Source: a virus
Strand: one strand, 5' to 3'
IMG/VR virus record: IMGVR_UViG_3300047508_000265
Location: 1-64,000 of that record
DNA: 64,000 nt
Position 1 is the stretch's first letter. Every line of letters starts with the position of its first letter. A model generated the notes under the pieces. It was not told where the DNA came from, did no database searches, and worked only from the letters and a program-made list of their open reading frames with translations. Both the position numbers and the translations under genes were made by a program. Positions 1 through 8,916 of this stretch are shown here, one piece after another.

Positions 1-95
1 CGTGGCGAAGGCCGATCGTTGTAGACTCACTGACAAAGCCAGATAGAAGTGCGGACTTGGAATACAATCGGCCTTACATGATGGAGGTGTATTGA
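1..95 (+). CDS. 3' end of an unidentified gene (cut by left edge)
   Basis: An open frame (codons starting at base 3) enters from the left edge and stops with TGA at 93-95. The visible tail reads WRRPIVVDSLTKP and ends MMEVY. The next gene starts on the overlapping TTG at 92, the compact overlap used throughout this genome. Too little remains to assign a function. Confidence 0.5.
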   Translation, partial: WRRPIVVDSLTKPDRSADLEYNRPYMMEVY

Positions 96-262
96 AAATA
101 ACAAACGCACAAGCAGAAAACTTAGCATCTGATATAGTTAAAATTGTAGATGAGGATATTTGGGGCCAACTCTTTGAGTTTCCTGAAGAGCCTGATCTTG
201 CAGATGCGCAAATTAACCAAATGATACAAACTATCAAAGCTTGGGGTTCAAAACTAAAATGA
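92..262 (+). CDS. Small phage protein, 56 aa
   Basis: TTG start with a good Shine-Dalgarno (GGAGG at 83-87). The product is acidic (KIVDEDIWGQLFEFPEEPD) with no recognised domain. It overlaps the preceding stop by TTGA and the following gene by ATGA, which supports it being translated. Function unknown. Confidence 0.6.
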   Translation: MKITNAQAENLASDIVKIVDEDIWGQLFEFPEEPDLADAQINQMIQTIKAWGSKLK

Positions 263-474
263 CATTCGAAGAATATTGGAACCTCGTCGGCTCTCGACAG
301 CAAGTGGAGTCTCACGAGGAACGAGCACGGAGAGCGTGGGGCGCCGCGATACAATCAACAGCTAGGTTAGTTCCACGAAGTCCTAATGTCGCCTTATGTG
401 GCATGAGCTTTAAGTTACAAAGCAATAGTTCGCCTAGCGAATCTGCTACGGCATCTAAATATGGGCTCACCTAG
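259..474 (+). CDS. Small phage protein, 71 aa
   Basis: ATG at 259 overlaps the previous stop codon (ATGA), so this start is preferred over a TTG at 241. The N-terminus (MTFEEYWNLVG...) has the look of a short helical phage early protein, with charged and aromatic residues followed by a basic middle. No family recognised. Confidence 0.6.
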   Translation: MTFEEYWNLVGSRQQVESHEERARRAWGAAIQSTARLVPRSPNVALCGMSFKLQSNSSPSESATASKYGLT

Positions 475-637
475 AAAACGGGCAGCACCGCAGCCGTGGC
501 ACGGCGAAGCCGTATCCAAATGGAATGAGTTCGGCGAGCGATGCAAGAGAGACAAGAAAATGCAGATGAAAGTGAAAGAAATATGGGAGAATAGACTTGA
601 TACAAATAAACGAACTAGACGCACCGCTTTACATTGA
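461..637 (+). CDS. Small basic phage protein, 58 aa
   Basis: ATG at 461, overlapping the previous gene by 14 bases in another frame. The product is rich in Lys and Arg (RDKKMQMKVKEIW) with a Trp-His motif near residues 13-14. Small basic proteins like this may bind nucleic acid, but that is only an inference. Confidence 0.45.
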   Translation: MGSPRKRAAPQPWHGEAVSKWNEFGERCKRDKKMQMKVKEIWENRLDTNKRTRRTALH

Positions 638-809
638 TGTTTATTGCTACGGCTGTAAGCGTCGTGTGGCTATGTCGAATACTATAGAAAACGACGGAAG
701 ACGATTTTGTTACAGATGTTTTACGGCAGGGGGTAACGATTGTTTAAGAATACTTGGCGATCACGGCAACCGCAATCCTGGCCAAACTTCTCCCGATACC
801 AATCCTTGA
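597..809 (+). CDS. Small zinc-ribbon-like protein, 70 aa
   Basis: TTG start at 597 with GGGAGA upstream. Two Cys pairs (CYGC near residues 17-20 and CYRC near 38-41) suggest a four-cysteine zinc ribbon. The last 30 codons overlap the convergent gene on the other strand by about 90 bases, so the C-terminus is less certain. Function unknown. Confidence 0.5.
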   Translation: MIQINELDAPLYIDVYCYGCKRRVAMSNTIENDGRRFCYRCFTAGGNDCLRILGDHGNRNPGQTSPDTNP

Positions 810-1167
810 AGGCATCACCACCAGCAGGGCCAATCGTGCGGGCAATAATGTCGCCCAATCCACGATCTTTTTCTTGCGCAAGCAACCGAAAAGGCAAGAG
901 ATATGCGGGCCAAGGTTCAGGAGGCGCGTCTGAACACAGGCGCCTCTGGTCCTCGGGAGATAGGCGACCGCAGATGGCGTCCTGTATCTCATCCGATATG
1001 GTATTGAAACCCTCCTTGATTACAGGCAACTTCATATTCAGGCGATGCTGCGCAATTTTAACAAGTAAACCGTGGAAGGTCACTCCGCCGTTCATTGGAT
1101 ATCCAGTTTCTGGTTGAGTGTAGCACCATCCAAGGGGCACCATGAGATTTGTATCGTTTAGGCGCAT
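721..1167 (-). CDS. Phage protein with C-terminal Cys motif, 148 aa
   Basis: I chose the ATG at 1167 because it lies just after the upstream HNH stop; a GTG at 1215 would overlap that gene. The C-terminus has an FG..CGC..RQ..LN pattern (FGQDCGCRDRQVFLN), possibly a metal site, and seen, as I recall, in small proteins of other phages. No enzymatic motif. It is convergent with the plus-strand gene ending at 809. Confidence 0.6.
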   Translation of the reverse strand: MRLNDTNLMVPLGWCYTQPETGYPMNGGVTFHGLLVKIAQHRLNMKLPVIKEGFNTISDEIQDAICGRLSPEDQRRLCSDAPPEPWPAYLLPFRLLAQEKDRGLGDIIARTIGPAGGDAFKDWYREKFGQDCGCRDRQVFLNNRYPLP

Positions 1168-1168
1168 A

Positions 1169-1717
1169 TTAAAACCACTTAACTTTTCTGTGTCTAGCTC
1201 GATGGCAATTAGCACACAGTACTTTTACTATTGGAGGGAAATTTTGATTTATTAACCAGCGAAAAAATTGACCGCTTTTGCCTACTTTTTCCCTATTTTG
1301 TTTTCCATCGCCGTTGATATGATCAAGTTCAAGAACCTCAAAACAAGTAACTCCGCAGCCCCGAGCCGTGCAATGTGGATCACCTTTGCAATAATGAGAT
1401 ATGACTATACGTCGTAAACTACGACGATTAGTTCGATTTCTTACTAACGCACAATCAATACAAGAAGTATCATGCTCATAAAAATCTCGTTTAGATTTCT
1501 TTTTCTTGCATCTCCAACAACACATCATTGCTGGTTTATTTTTTCGCCAGCGTTTGTGAATTTCCTTTGAGCGTTCTTTATTGGAATGATACCATTTAAA
1601 GGCTCGGATTCTATCTTCACATTTCTTTTCTTCTGATTTAGGAGAAATAGTACGTTGCAACAGCCAATACATTCTATGAGCAATCACTTCTCTTTGTTTG
1701 TTAGTCATTTCCAACAC
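1169..1717 (-). CDS. HNH endonuclease (free-standing homing type)
   Basis: 182 aa, GTG start. A basic N-terminal half carries a CxxC pair (CWRC) and a second pair (CIDC). The HNH core LELDHINGDG at about residues 129-138 is followed by FFRWL and LCANCHRARH, the layout of zinc-stabilised phage HNH nucleases. These usually cut at or near their own insertion site and spread by homing. It belongs to the same subgroup as the genes at 30270, 45976 and 50100. Confidence 0.9.
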   Translation of the reverse strand: MLEMTNKQREVIAHRMYWLLQRTISPKSEEKKCEDRIRAFKWYHSNKERSKEIHKRWRKNKPAMMCCWRCKKKKSKRDFYEHDTSCIDCALVRNRTNRRSLRRIVISHYCKGDPHCTARGCGVTCFEVLELDHINGDGKQNREKVGKSGQFFRWLINQNFPPIVKVLCANCHRARHRKVKWF

Positions 1718-1752
1718 CCCATCATTGGAATAATTTATGAAATAAAATAATT

Positions 1753-1917
1753 ATGTCAACTAAATTAAGTAACTATCTTCCGTGGTCGTTCTGCGTACCG
1801 TGGGGTTTCGTATTAAGTATCCCTGACCCAAACTCCGCAGTCTTAGCAGGACTTGGATTTGCAATACAAACAGCGGGCTTCATAACATATCTAATACGAG
1901 GAAGCATGGCGCGTTAG
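1753..1917 (+). CDS. Possible small hydrophobic protein, about 54 aa
   Basis: A short plus-strand frame in the gap between two minus-strand genes. Its product is hydrophobic (GFVLSIPDPN, then AVLAGLGFAIQTAGFITYLI), suggesting a membrane segment. Its TAG at 1915-1917 overlaps the convergent stop of the giant gene (TTAG). No clear ribosome site, so existence is uncertain. Confidence 0.4.
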   Translation: MSTKLSNYLPWSFCVPWGFVLSIPDPNSAVLAGLGFAIQTAGFITYLIRGSMAR

Positions 1918-4900
1918 AGTTTACCGCCACCTTTCTTCTTGAAAGGATGCTTCCAATCTTTAAGTGTGACCCGCTTGCCAGGTTTCTCAGGGGGGGCAGG
2001 GTGAACGTGAGTAGCTGCGATGCTAGCCGCTGCGGCAATGCTATCTCCGATAAAAACTTTGGCGAACTTGCTACCCACGCCATGTTCTCGCAGGAGTTCA
2101 AAGTGTTCCTGCGCAGTCTGAGCTATGGGAATAGGCGCCTTGGCTAAAGCATACTCATACCACTTCAATGGTGTCTTGGGCGCCTCTCCAAACTTCGCTT
2201 CCTTGGCATTTTTCCAAGGCAAAGGACGACCAGTGTATGCCTGCTTACCCCTCGCAATCTCCAGCAAATCAGTAAACACAGGATTGACTTTGCCTAAAGC
2301 ATATTGCAATAATTTATCTGCAACATCTGAGCGGTTTTCCGCTGGTACAACTTGAGACACAGTTGTAGCTAAACTAATACGAAGCGGCGACAGGAATGAA
2401 CTAGGCGATATGATTGTCTGACCATGTGCTTTGAATGCAAGCCAATCCGCTTTACTCGGGTCGAGCCAGTTGATCTTGTCTTTCTTATCGCCTGATGCTT
2501 GAATGGCAATTTCGTTGGCGCCAAGTAAAGCAAAATAAGTAGCGGCTCTAAAAGCATTCTGGCGAAGTACCAAACGCCGAAACATTTTCTCTGCCGGTGT
2601 AAGTTCAGTAAAGGCGCCTTTGGCATATAACGCGCCCATACGAGCAGGATTAATAACTACATCTTGCCAGCGGGCAGATTCTAGGCGGGGAGCAAAGAAT
2701 ACTTGGCGCCAATTCGGATGTTCAAATAACCCGCCTAGAAAAGTACTTCTGTCTGTCGTGCCTGTGGAATGGTTCACCAGCGTCATAAGTTCCTGCAGAA
2801 TCTGATCGCCTGCCTTGGAGCCGCTGGCCACTTTTGCTTTCTCGGCATCCGTAAGTCGTGTTTCATACCACTTGTTAGCAATGTCCATGCGCATCGCCTT
2901 TAGCACATCCATGCCTCTGTTACCCGCCCTTGCCAAGCCACCGACATAAGGAACCTTCTCCCACAAACTTTGATACTGTGCAATATCGTCTAGTGTCCCC
3001 ACTTTAACTTTAAGTCCTGCCTTTACAAACTTCCCGTAGTTCTCATCTGCCATAATGTTCTGCAACATTTCTTCATGTGTAGCAGGATCGCCAAATGCCT
3101 TGAACGTTTGTAGTATGTTACGACCTTGGATTCCCCAAGTCGGAGGATAGAAAATCAGGCCGAGACCGTGCGTAAGAGGCGCGTTAACGTGGGCGAGCAC
3201 ACTGAGCGATCGCTGGAAGTTCCAAGCAAAGTCTGCATACTGTCCCAACTTCCCTTGTGCAACATTGTTCATCCACATACGATTGGCGACGAGAATAGCG
3301 CGCTGTTGCGCCTGTGCTCGATACAGGGCATCACTTGCATTTCGAACAGTTTTGTTAGTGTTCAGGGCCTCACGAACTAGTTGAGGACTGATGCCCAATT
3401 CCTTGGACGCCCAATCAAACAACTCCACAGGCTTGATGGGAACCTGCCCCATGATATCCACGGAATTAGTCTTAACCCAATTCCAAATAGCGGCGGCTTC
3501 TCGTGGTGTGAAGTTACCACCTGCTGCTTTCGGCGGATTCGCCTCGAATTTATCAGTGAAATATTTCTGCAGGTCTTTGGTGGAGTCTATAGGTAGCTTG
3601 GCCAGCTTCTTCGCATCTTCTGGCTTTACTCCCTGCGCCACAGCTTGCTTCACTATCTTATCCTCATCTATCGGGGTTTCCTTAGTTCCTAATTCCTTGG
3701 CGATATCCTCACCCATTGTCTTGTATTTATCAGCCACTTCTGTACGAGCCTTTTGCGTTTCATCAACTTGCTTCTGAATTTCAGCGCTTTCCTTCTCGGT
3801 AGGTGTGCGGCCTACGTCTCGAACAAACTTGCCGCGAACATCATAATAATTTCCAGTGTCTACATCATTTGCCCCGATGTGCGCCGCCAACGCTTCGCCC
3901 GCGCCAGTGGAAAAAGGTTTCACTTTGTTCGCCCAATCAAGCTCTGCTTTTACTGCTTTTTGTAGAGCATCCTGATTCTCCTGCGACGGGTCTTTAGCGA
4001 CTTTATCCCGCAAGTCGCTGGTTTCTTTTCCTAGCATAATTGCCTTTGCACGAAAACGGCCAAAGTCTTCGCCAGTAGCGGCAGCGGCACCAGACTCTAC
4101 CCCCTTTAGATCGGCAATACGTTTGTCCAGATCGTAGCCTTCTTCAATATCCTTTATTCCTTGCTCCGTCAGTTCTTTCGCTCTAGTCACTTCTCCTGGC
4201 AGCACGGGTATATCTCGCTCATCCCACATGCGTTGTGAAATACCTGCTCGCCATGCGCTTCGTTGATTTGATTCCACTTTGGCGCCAATGGTTCGATCAT
4301 GAATGTCCTCCACCTGTTTTTCAGTCAGGGAGTTTTCCTTGGCGACTTGCTCCACGGATTTACCGGAGCGAAGTTCTCGGACAATCATTTGATCTTTGTT
4401 TGAAGCTCTTTGCGCTTCCTCTGCCGCGCCTTCTCCCACTCGTTCTTTTTCCACTGGAGTACTGACCAACTTCATCACTGCATCATATGCCCCATCCAGC
4501 AAGGAACCGGGCTTCACTACCTTCCCGTAAAATAGTTCCTTAAACCAGTTGCCCACGGATTGTAGAAAAGTTTTCTTAGGTTCAAGCTTGGGCAAGTTCG
4601 CCAAAGCTTTTCTGAACTCGGCGTTGGCTCCTATTTCTGCTGCAAACTCACGAACGTTTGTTAGCCCATAATGCTCTTGTCCGCTGGAATCTACCGTTCC
4701 CCGTAGCCCTTTCTTCGCTGCCTCAAATGCTCTGTTAATATTTTCATAAGCAGCCTGTTCTGTTGGATTGCGCTTGTAATCCTCATCTAGTTTCAACACG
4801 GTATTATCATGCACTGCTTCATGCAGCAAGGAGCCAGACATTCCTCCCGCTTGTCCTTGAGGGTCGGCGGTATTGATGAAAAGTGTCGCCTTTTCCGGCT

Positions 4901-7900
4901 CATCCACGTTATCAATGCGGTGTCGCATTGCATAATTTTCTTTCGATTTTTCATTATACGGCCTGAACTTTCGGACCACTCGTACTTGAGAAGTGTCTCG
5001 ACCGGAATCAAGATAAGCTTTCGCCAAGGCCCTGTTCTCAGGCGATTCCCTTGGATCATTGGCGATGTAGCGCAGAGCAGTTCCAAAAGGATCGGGCGTA
5101 TCCTTGCGGAGGATGCCCATCGCGTCCAGTATTTCCAAATTCCTTTTTGCTGTTGCCTTAGCTGCTGCACGATCTTCCTTGGTTGGGCGCGCGCCTCGAT
5201 CGTAGTCGCCTTCTTTTCTGGTATCATCATCCTTGTCCAGCACTTCATTAGGCTTCAAGTCCGGATCGTGCTCCTTTAATATGTCCTCAAACATCTTCTC
5301 CTCTTCGAGATGTATCCTTTCGCCTCTTACTCCCAGCGTCTCTGATTCAGGAGGCAAAGTCTCCTCTCCCGGTTTGGGCTGGCGAGCAAGATTTTCAGCA
5401 AGGCCTTGAAGTTTATCTACCTCTGGAAGGCCTTCAGGGCTCTTACGGAAGAATCGAAGCAAGGATTCTTTCTGAGCATCGTAAATAGTTGCGGCATCTA
5501 GACCTCGTTTTTCATTAGCTTGAAATATTTTTCCGCCGGGAGCCAAACCTTTATCCTTCATATACTCCACAACCTTCACGCCTTCTGCTTCTGTTATTGG
5601 CCCGCCTTGTCCAAGCTTCTCCGTTTCTTTCCGATATCCCTTCTTCAACGGAGTCAACTCTCGTGCTGTCTTCCCGCCGGTTTGCGCCTCGGAAGCTTCC
5701 TGCACTTTCGGATTTTCTTTATAAGCTTTCGTCAAGTCGCCGGGATTTTTAACCTCACCAAATTTCGGCAGGTCAACGGAGACAACTTGCTCTCGGCCAT
5801 CAGGTAACGCCTTAGTTTGTATGCGCGGATTAACTTCTGTTCCTTCCGGCACAAACAAATCATTCCCAGCGTTTAGGTGGGCCGCAACTTCTCTAGGCTT
5901 GTTAGTAAATCGAGGGGTAATTTTACCATCGGCGTCCGTTGTCATCGGCAAAGTAAACTTAGGCACCTCAGATTTCTCTGTGGTCTCCTTCGCCCCTTCT
6001 GGCACTGGTTCAGGTGGATAGGCTTTCTCCAATTCCTTGCGCAAAGATTCCTTGGCTACATTGGCGCCTGTTTTACCTACTTCCTTCTGTAGAAAACGAT
6101 TACCTTCCACAGATTCCAAGTCGTGTCCACCAATCGTGCCCTCTTTCAATAACTCGTCTCGTAGTTCCGCGGTCCTAGTCGCAATCTGTTCCGGCGTCTT
6201 TGTTGGTGCTCGTTTGGGCTTTGCTTCCGCAGGTTGTATGCGCTCTTGAATCTCCTTCAACAGGGCCACACGGGTATCGGAAGGCATGGCTGCATCCGAG
6301 ACATGCTTGGCAAGTTCTCGAAGTTGATCTATGCTGGCGCCCTCTGGGATGTCCAGCGTATGTTTTGGCCCCTCAGGAGTTGCTTCTGTGATCAAGCGGG
6401 GCGCAACCTCAGCGGGTTGATTAGCATTTCTAAGTTCACCAGCTTTTCGTTCGGCCACTTGTTCTAAAGTTTCAGGAGGCGCGGGAACCTGCGGCGCGGC
6501 TTCTGAAGCTGGTTTTTCGGCCTCTGCAACAGGGGTCTCAGGCTTCGGCACAGATTCAGGCGTTTCCTTCGCCAGTTCTTCTTGAGGCACTGTTTGCACA
6601 GCTTTCGCTGTTTCAGGAGCAACCTGTGCCAGTTCCTTATTCTTTATGGCGTCTTCGACATTCATGGGCTCCAGTCCTCGCCTAGTCAATTCATCCATTA
6701 CTGCCGCATGAACTTCGGGCGCACGTTCTTTCAGGTCGGCATTTCCGCCTGCTACCTGCAACAGGCGATCAGATAATTCCGGAGTATGTTTTTCAATAAC
6801 TGCATCAGAATGAACTGCATGCTTGGCGGCAATACCGCCCATCGCCAAGTCAACAGCAGTGTTGAGAATGCCTTCTAAAGCTTGGCCAGGAGTCTTGGCA
6901 GTGAACGCATCTTCGAGATGCGGCTTAACCTGCGAAAGCATTTGTTCTCCAAACCCAGCAGAAATTATCTTGCTCATGTTCCCCTCGCTTGGCCCCAAGC
7001 CCATCCACATTCCCGGCGTAAGCAAGGTCATTAACAATCCTTGCGCGGCGTTGAACGATCCCTTGGCGTAAGAAGCGGCGGTAGAATCTGTAGGTCTGTG
7101 TTCATAGAAAAAGTTTTCAGGCTTCATCCCCGCCGCAGTCGCCACTGTCATCGGATTTACAAAGAGTTCGTTCTGAATAAGCGGAAGCAAACCTGTATCG
7201 TTAGGCGTAGCACCAAGAGGATGGTACTCATATCTCGTAGACCCATCTGGATTTTTGCCCCACGGAATCATATTCAAACTCTTTTCCTTTTCCGTTACCC
7301 CGAGAAGAGGAGCGAACTCATGGCGAAAATCCTCGTATGCTTTACCGGCGAATCCCGCAATATCGCCTTTGTAATAATAGTTTCCTAATCCGGGCTCAGC
7401 ACTGATCTGTTCTCCCGCGGGACCTTTGCGTTCTTGCGCATCCTTCAACTGCTTATCTGCTTCAGCTTGCGCCTGTCCTATCTGTGCCTTGTAAAAAGAA
7501 TCCTTGATATCTTTGGGCAAAGGATACACGGCTTCTCGGATCGCTTGCGCATTGGTTTTCCATCCTGCTGTTGACTGCAATGATAGATCAGGGATTTCTG
7601 GCGCAGGAGGAAGTTCCGCAGCAGGAGGCTCACCGGGAACAGGAGGCAGGGGCTGTGGAGAAAACGGCTCTATCGCCTGCACTGCAAGCTTAACGCGAGC
7701 TTGTTCCGGCGTAAGATCGCCTGCTGCTTTGCTTAGTTCGGTTTGTTTATTCGCGGCGAACTTGTTGAAGTCCTCGGATTGATTGCTCCATTCCGGATGC
7801 TGGGATGCCCAATTATAGGCGGCATTGTGCCAGCGATCGAAAATAACTAACTGCTTCTCAGGTGGGGCTTGCTGATAATTATCCAGCGCTTCAACTTCAG

Positions 7901-7973
7901 ACCAACGAGGTGGAACCGCGGGCTGTTGCTGGTCGCCTCCACCATTATCTACTGGAGGGGTTTCATCCGCCAT
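1914..7973 (-). CDS. Giant virion/polyvalent protein with HExxH motif, 2019 aa
   Basis: The largest gene in the window and the last of the structural block. Residues 1-130 are Pro-rich; about 420-640 is Ala/Glu/Lys/Pro-rich and probably extended. An HEAVH zinc-peptidase motif (H1051, E1052, H1055) sits in a compact domain followed by VREFAAEIGAN, a pattern I associate with large polyvalent phage proteins. The last 450 residues look globular and mixed hydrophobic, with a short membrane-like stretch near FALLGANEIAIQ. Size and position suggest an internal virion protein ejected with DNA, but this is inferred from context only. Confidence 0.75.
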   Translation of the reverse strand: MADETPPVDNGGGDQQQPAVPPRWSEVEALDNYQQAPPEKQLVIFDRWHNAAYNWASQHPEWSNQSEDFNKFAANKQTELSKAAGDLTPEQARVKLAVQAIEPFSPQPLPPVPGEPPAAELPPAPEIPDLSLQSTAGWKTNAQAIREAVYPLPKDIKDSFYKAQIGQAQAEADKQLKDAQERKGPAGEQISAEPGLGNYYYKGDIAGFAGKAYEDFRHEFAPLLGVTEKEKSLNMIPWGKNPDGSTRYEYHPLGATPNDTGLLPLIQNELFVNPMTVATAAGMKPENFFYEHRPTDSTAASYAKGSFNAAQGLLMTLLTPGMWMGLGPSEGNMSKIISAGFGEQMLSQVKPHLEDAFTAKTPGQALEGILNTAVDLAMGGIAAKHAVHSDAVIEKHTPELSDRLLQVAGGNADLKERAPEVHAAVMDELTRRGLEPMNVEDAIKNKELAQVAPETAKAVQTVPQEELAKETPESVPKPETPVAEAEKPASEAAPQVPAPPETLEQVAERKAGELRNANQPAEVAPRLITEATPEGPKHTLDIPEGASIDQLRELAKHVSDAAMPSDTRVALLKEIQERIQPAEAKPKRAPTKTPEQIATRTAELRDELLKEGTIGGHDLESVEGNRFLQKEVGKTGANVAKESLRKELEKAYPPEPVPEGAKETTEKSEVPKFTLPMTTDADGKITPRFTNKPREVAAHLNAGNDLFVPEGTEVNPRIQTKALPDGREQVVSVDLPKFGEVKNPGDLTKAYKENPKVQEASEAQTGGKTARELTPLKKGYRKETEKLGQGGPITEAEGVKVVEYMKDKGLAPGGKIFQANEKRGLDAATIYDAQKESLLRFFRKSPEGLPEVDKLQGLAENLARQPKPGEETLPPESETLGVRGERIHLEEEKMFEDILKEHDPDLKPNEVLDKDDDTRKEGDYDRGARPTKEDRAAAKATAKRNLEILDAMGILRKDTPDPFGTALRYIANDPRESPENRALAKAYLDSGRDTSQVRVVRKFRPYNEKSKENYAMRHRIDNVDEPEKATLFINTADPQGQAGGMSGSLLHEAVHDNTVLKLDEDYKRNPTEQAAYENINRAFEAAKKGLRGTVDSSGQEHYGLTNVREFAAEIGANAEFRKALANLPKLEPKKTFLQSVGNWFKELFYGKVVKPGSLLDGAYDAVMKLVSTPVEKERVGEGAAEEAQRASNKDQMIVRELRSGKSVEQVAKENSLTEKQVEDIHDRTIGAKVESNQRSAWRAGISQRMWDERDIPVLPGEVTRAKELTEQGIKDIEEGYDLDKRIADLKGVESGAAAATGEDFGRFRAKAIMLGKETSDLRDKVAKDPSQENQDALQKAVKAELDWANKVKPFSTGAGEALAAHIGANDVDTGNYYDVRGKFVRDVGRTPTEKESAEIQKQVDETQKARTEVADKYKTMGEDIAKELGTKETPIDEDKIVKQAVAQGVKPEDAKKLAKLPIDSTKDLQKYFTDKFEANPPKAAGGNFTPREAAAIWNWVKTNSVDIMGQVPIKPVELFDWASKELGISPQLVREALNTNKTVRNASDALYRAQAQQRAILVANRMWMNNVAQGKLGQYADFAWNFQRSLSVLAHVNAPLTHGLGLIFYPPTWGIQGRNILQTFKAFGDPATHEEMLQNIMADENYGKFVKAGLKVKVGTLDDIAQYQSLWEKVPYVGGLARAGNRGMDVLKAMRMDIANKWYETRLTDAEKAKVASGSKAGDQILQELMTLVNHSTGTTDRSTFLGGLFEHPNWRQVFFAPRLESARWQDVVINPARMGALYAKGAFTELTPAEKMFRRLVLRQNAFRAATYFALLGANEIAIQASGDKKDKINWLDPSKADWLAFKAHGQTIISPSSFLSPLRISLATTVSQVVPAENRSDVADKLLQYALGKVNPVFTDLLEIARGKQAYTGRPLPWKNAKEAKFGEAPKTPLKWYEYALAKAPIPIAQTAQEHFELLREHGVGSKFAKVFIGDSIAAAASIAATHVHPAPPEKPGKRVTLKDWKHPFKKKGGGKL

Positions 7974-7977
7974 AAGC

Positions 7978-8916
7978 TTACGTAGTTAAATCTACCGGGT
8001 TAATTACAGCGGGTTTTTGATTGCCTGTAGCCCCCTCTGGTGGGTTACCTGTGGACGGTTGAGGTGTAGCCGCAGGATGCGTAGGAATTGGAGTAGGAGC
8101 TTGCGCGCCTGCCCAATCACTCACCTGTTGTTCCTTAGGAGTAGACGCTGCGGGTGTTTCCGGCACGGAAGTAGAAGCAGAAGTTTGGGCAGGAGGAACA
8201 GCAGGAGGAATAGGTTGCATTTCTTCAGAAGGTTTCGTGCCTGCCATTCGTTTCAAGGCACCATAATAAGCGTCCTTCATCAACTGTGCAGGCAACGCCC
8301 CGTCGCCTCCCGCGCTTATTGCGGCATTTAAACTACCTTCAATTCCTTTATCCTCGTTACCATATTTTGTATTAAGATACTTCATTAACTGGAAATCTTG
8401 TGCAGTAGGAGTCGTCGCCTTTTCCTGTTCTTTATCATAAGCGTCCCGTATTTTGGCGACCTCTGGATTAAGTCTTGCATTAGGAAATGTTTGATCAAGC
8501 CACTGCATTTTGTTATCGTAGTCAGGATCGCCTTTTACAATTAAAGAATGCTTCTGTAAATATCCTGTGGCGTCATTCATTATCCTAGTGTTATTCGTTA
8601 TCTTATCATACTCGGAGGCGATCTGTAGTCCCTTAAGAGCGGCGTCCTGCGACTCTCTAGCTTGCGCTAAAGATTCCTGAGCGGCAGCATGGGTCTTATC
8701 AAAATCAAGTCTTGACTCCTGTAGCCGACGAGTTTGTTCTCCTTGTGCTGCCTCTCGTTGTTCCTTCTGAACCGCCAACTCTCTTGCAGCAACTTCGTTT
8801 GCTTGCTTAGCTTGAGCGATTTTCTTGGCATCCTCATATGTTTGAGAACCGGGACCAGCGTAGACTCCGCCCCCTCTGCGATTAGCGATCATTTGAACGA
8901 CAGGTCTATCAGCCAT
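7978..8916 (-). CDS. Coiled-coil virion-associated protein, 312 aa
   Basis: The N-terminal third is highly helical and charged (many Lys, Gln, Glu, Ala in heptad-like runs at about 30-105), the middle is mixed, and the C-terminus from about 225 is Pro/Thr/Ser/Ala-rich and probably disordered. Four bases separate it from the giant gene. It overlaps the upstream gene by one base. Position suggests an internal virion or ejection protein; no family recognised. Confidence 0.65.
   Translation of the reverse strand: MADRPVVQMIANRRGGGVYAGPGSQTYEDAKKIAQAKQANEVAARELAVQKEQREAAQGEQTRRLQESRLDFDKTHAAAQESLAQARESQDAALKGLQIASEYDKITNNTRIMNDATGYLQKHSLIVKGDPDYDNKMQWLDQTFPNARLNPEVAKIRDAYDKEQEKATTPTAQDFQLMKYLNTKYGNEDKGIEGSLNAAISAGGDGALPAQLMKDAYYGALKRMAGTKPSEEMQPIPPAVPPAQTSASTSVPETPAASTPKEQQVSDWAGAQAPTPIPTHPAATPQPSTGNPPEGATGNQKPAVINPVDLTT

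Noticed and set aside
415-624. Minus-strand 69-codon frame in the left early genes
   Set aside because: Opposite two overlapping plus-strand genes with coupled starts; no supporting motif.
4809-5279. 156-codon plus-strand frame inside the giant gene
   Set aside because: It lies antisense to a protein with clear domain signals (HEAV motif) and has Leu/Phe/Ile-rich shadow composition.
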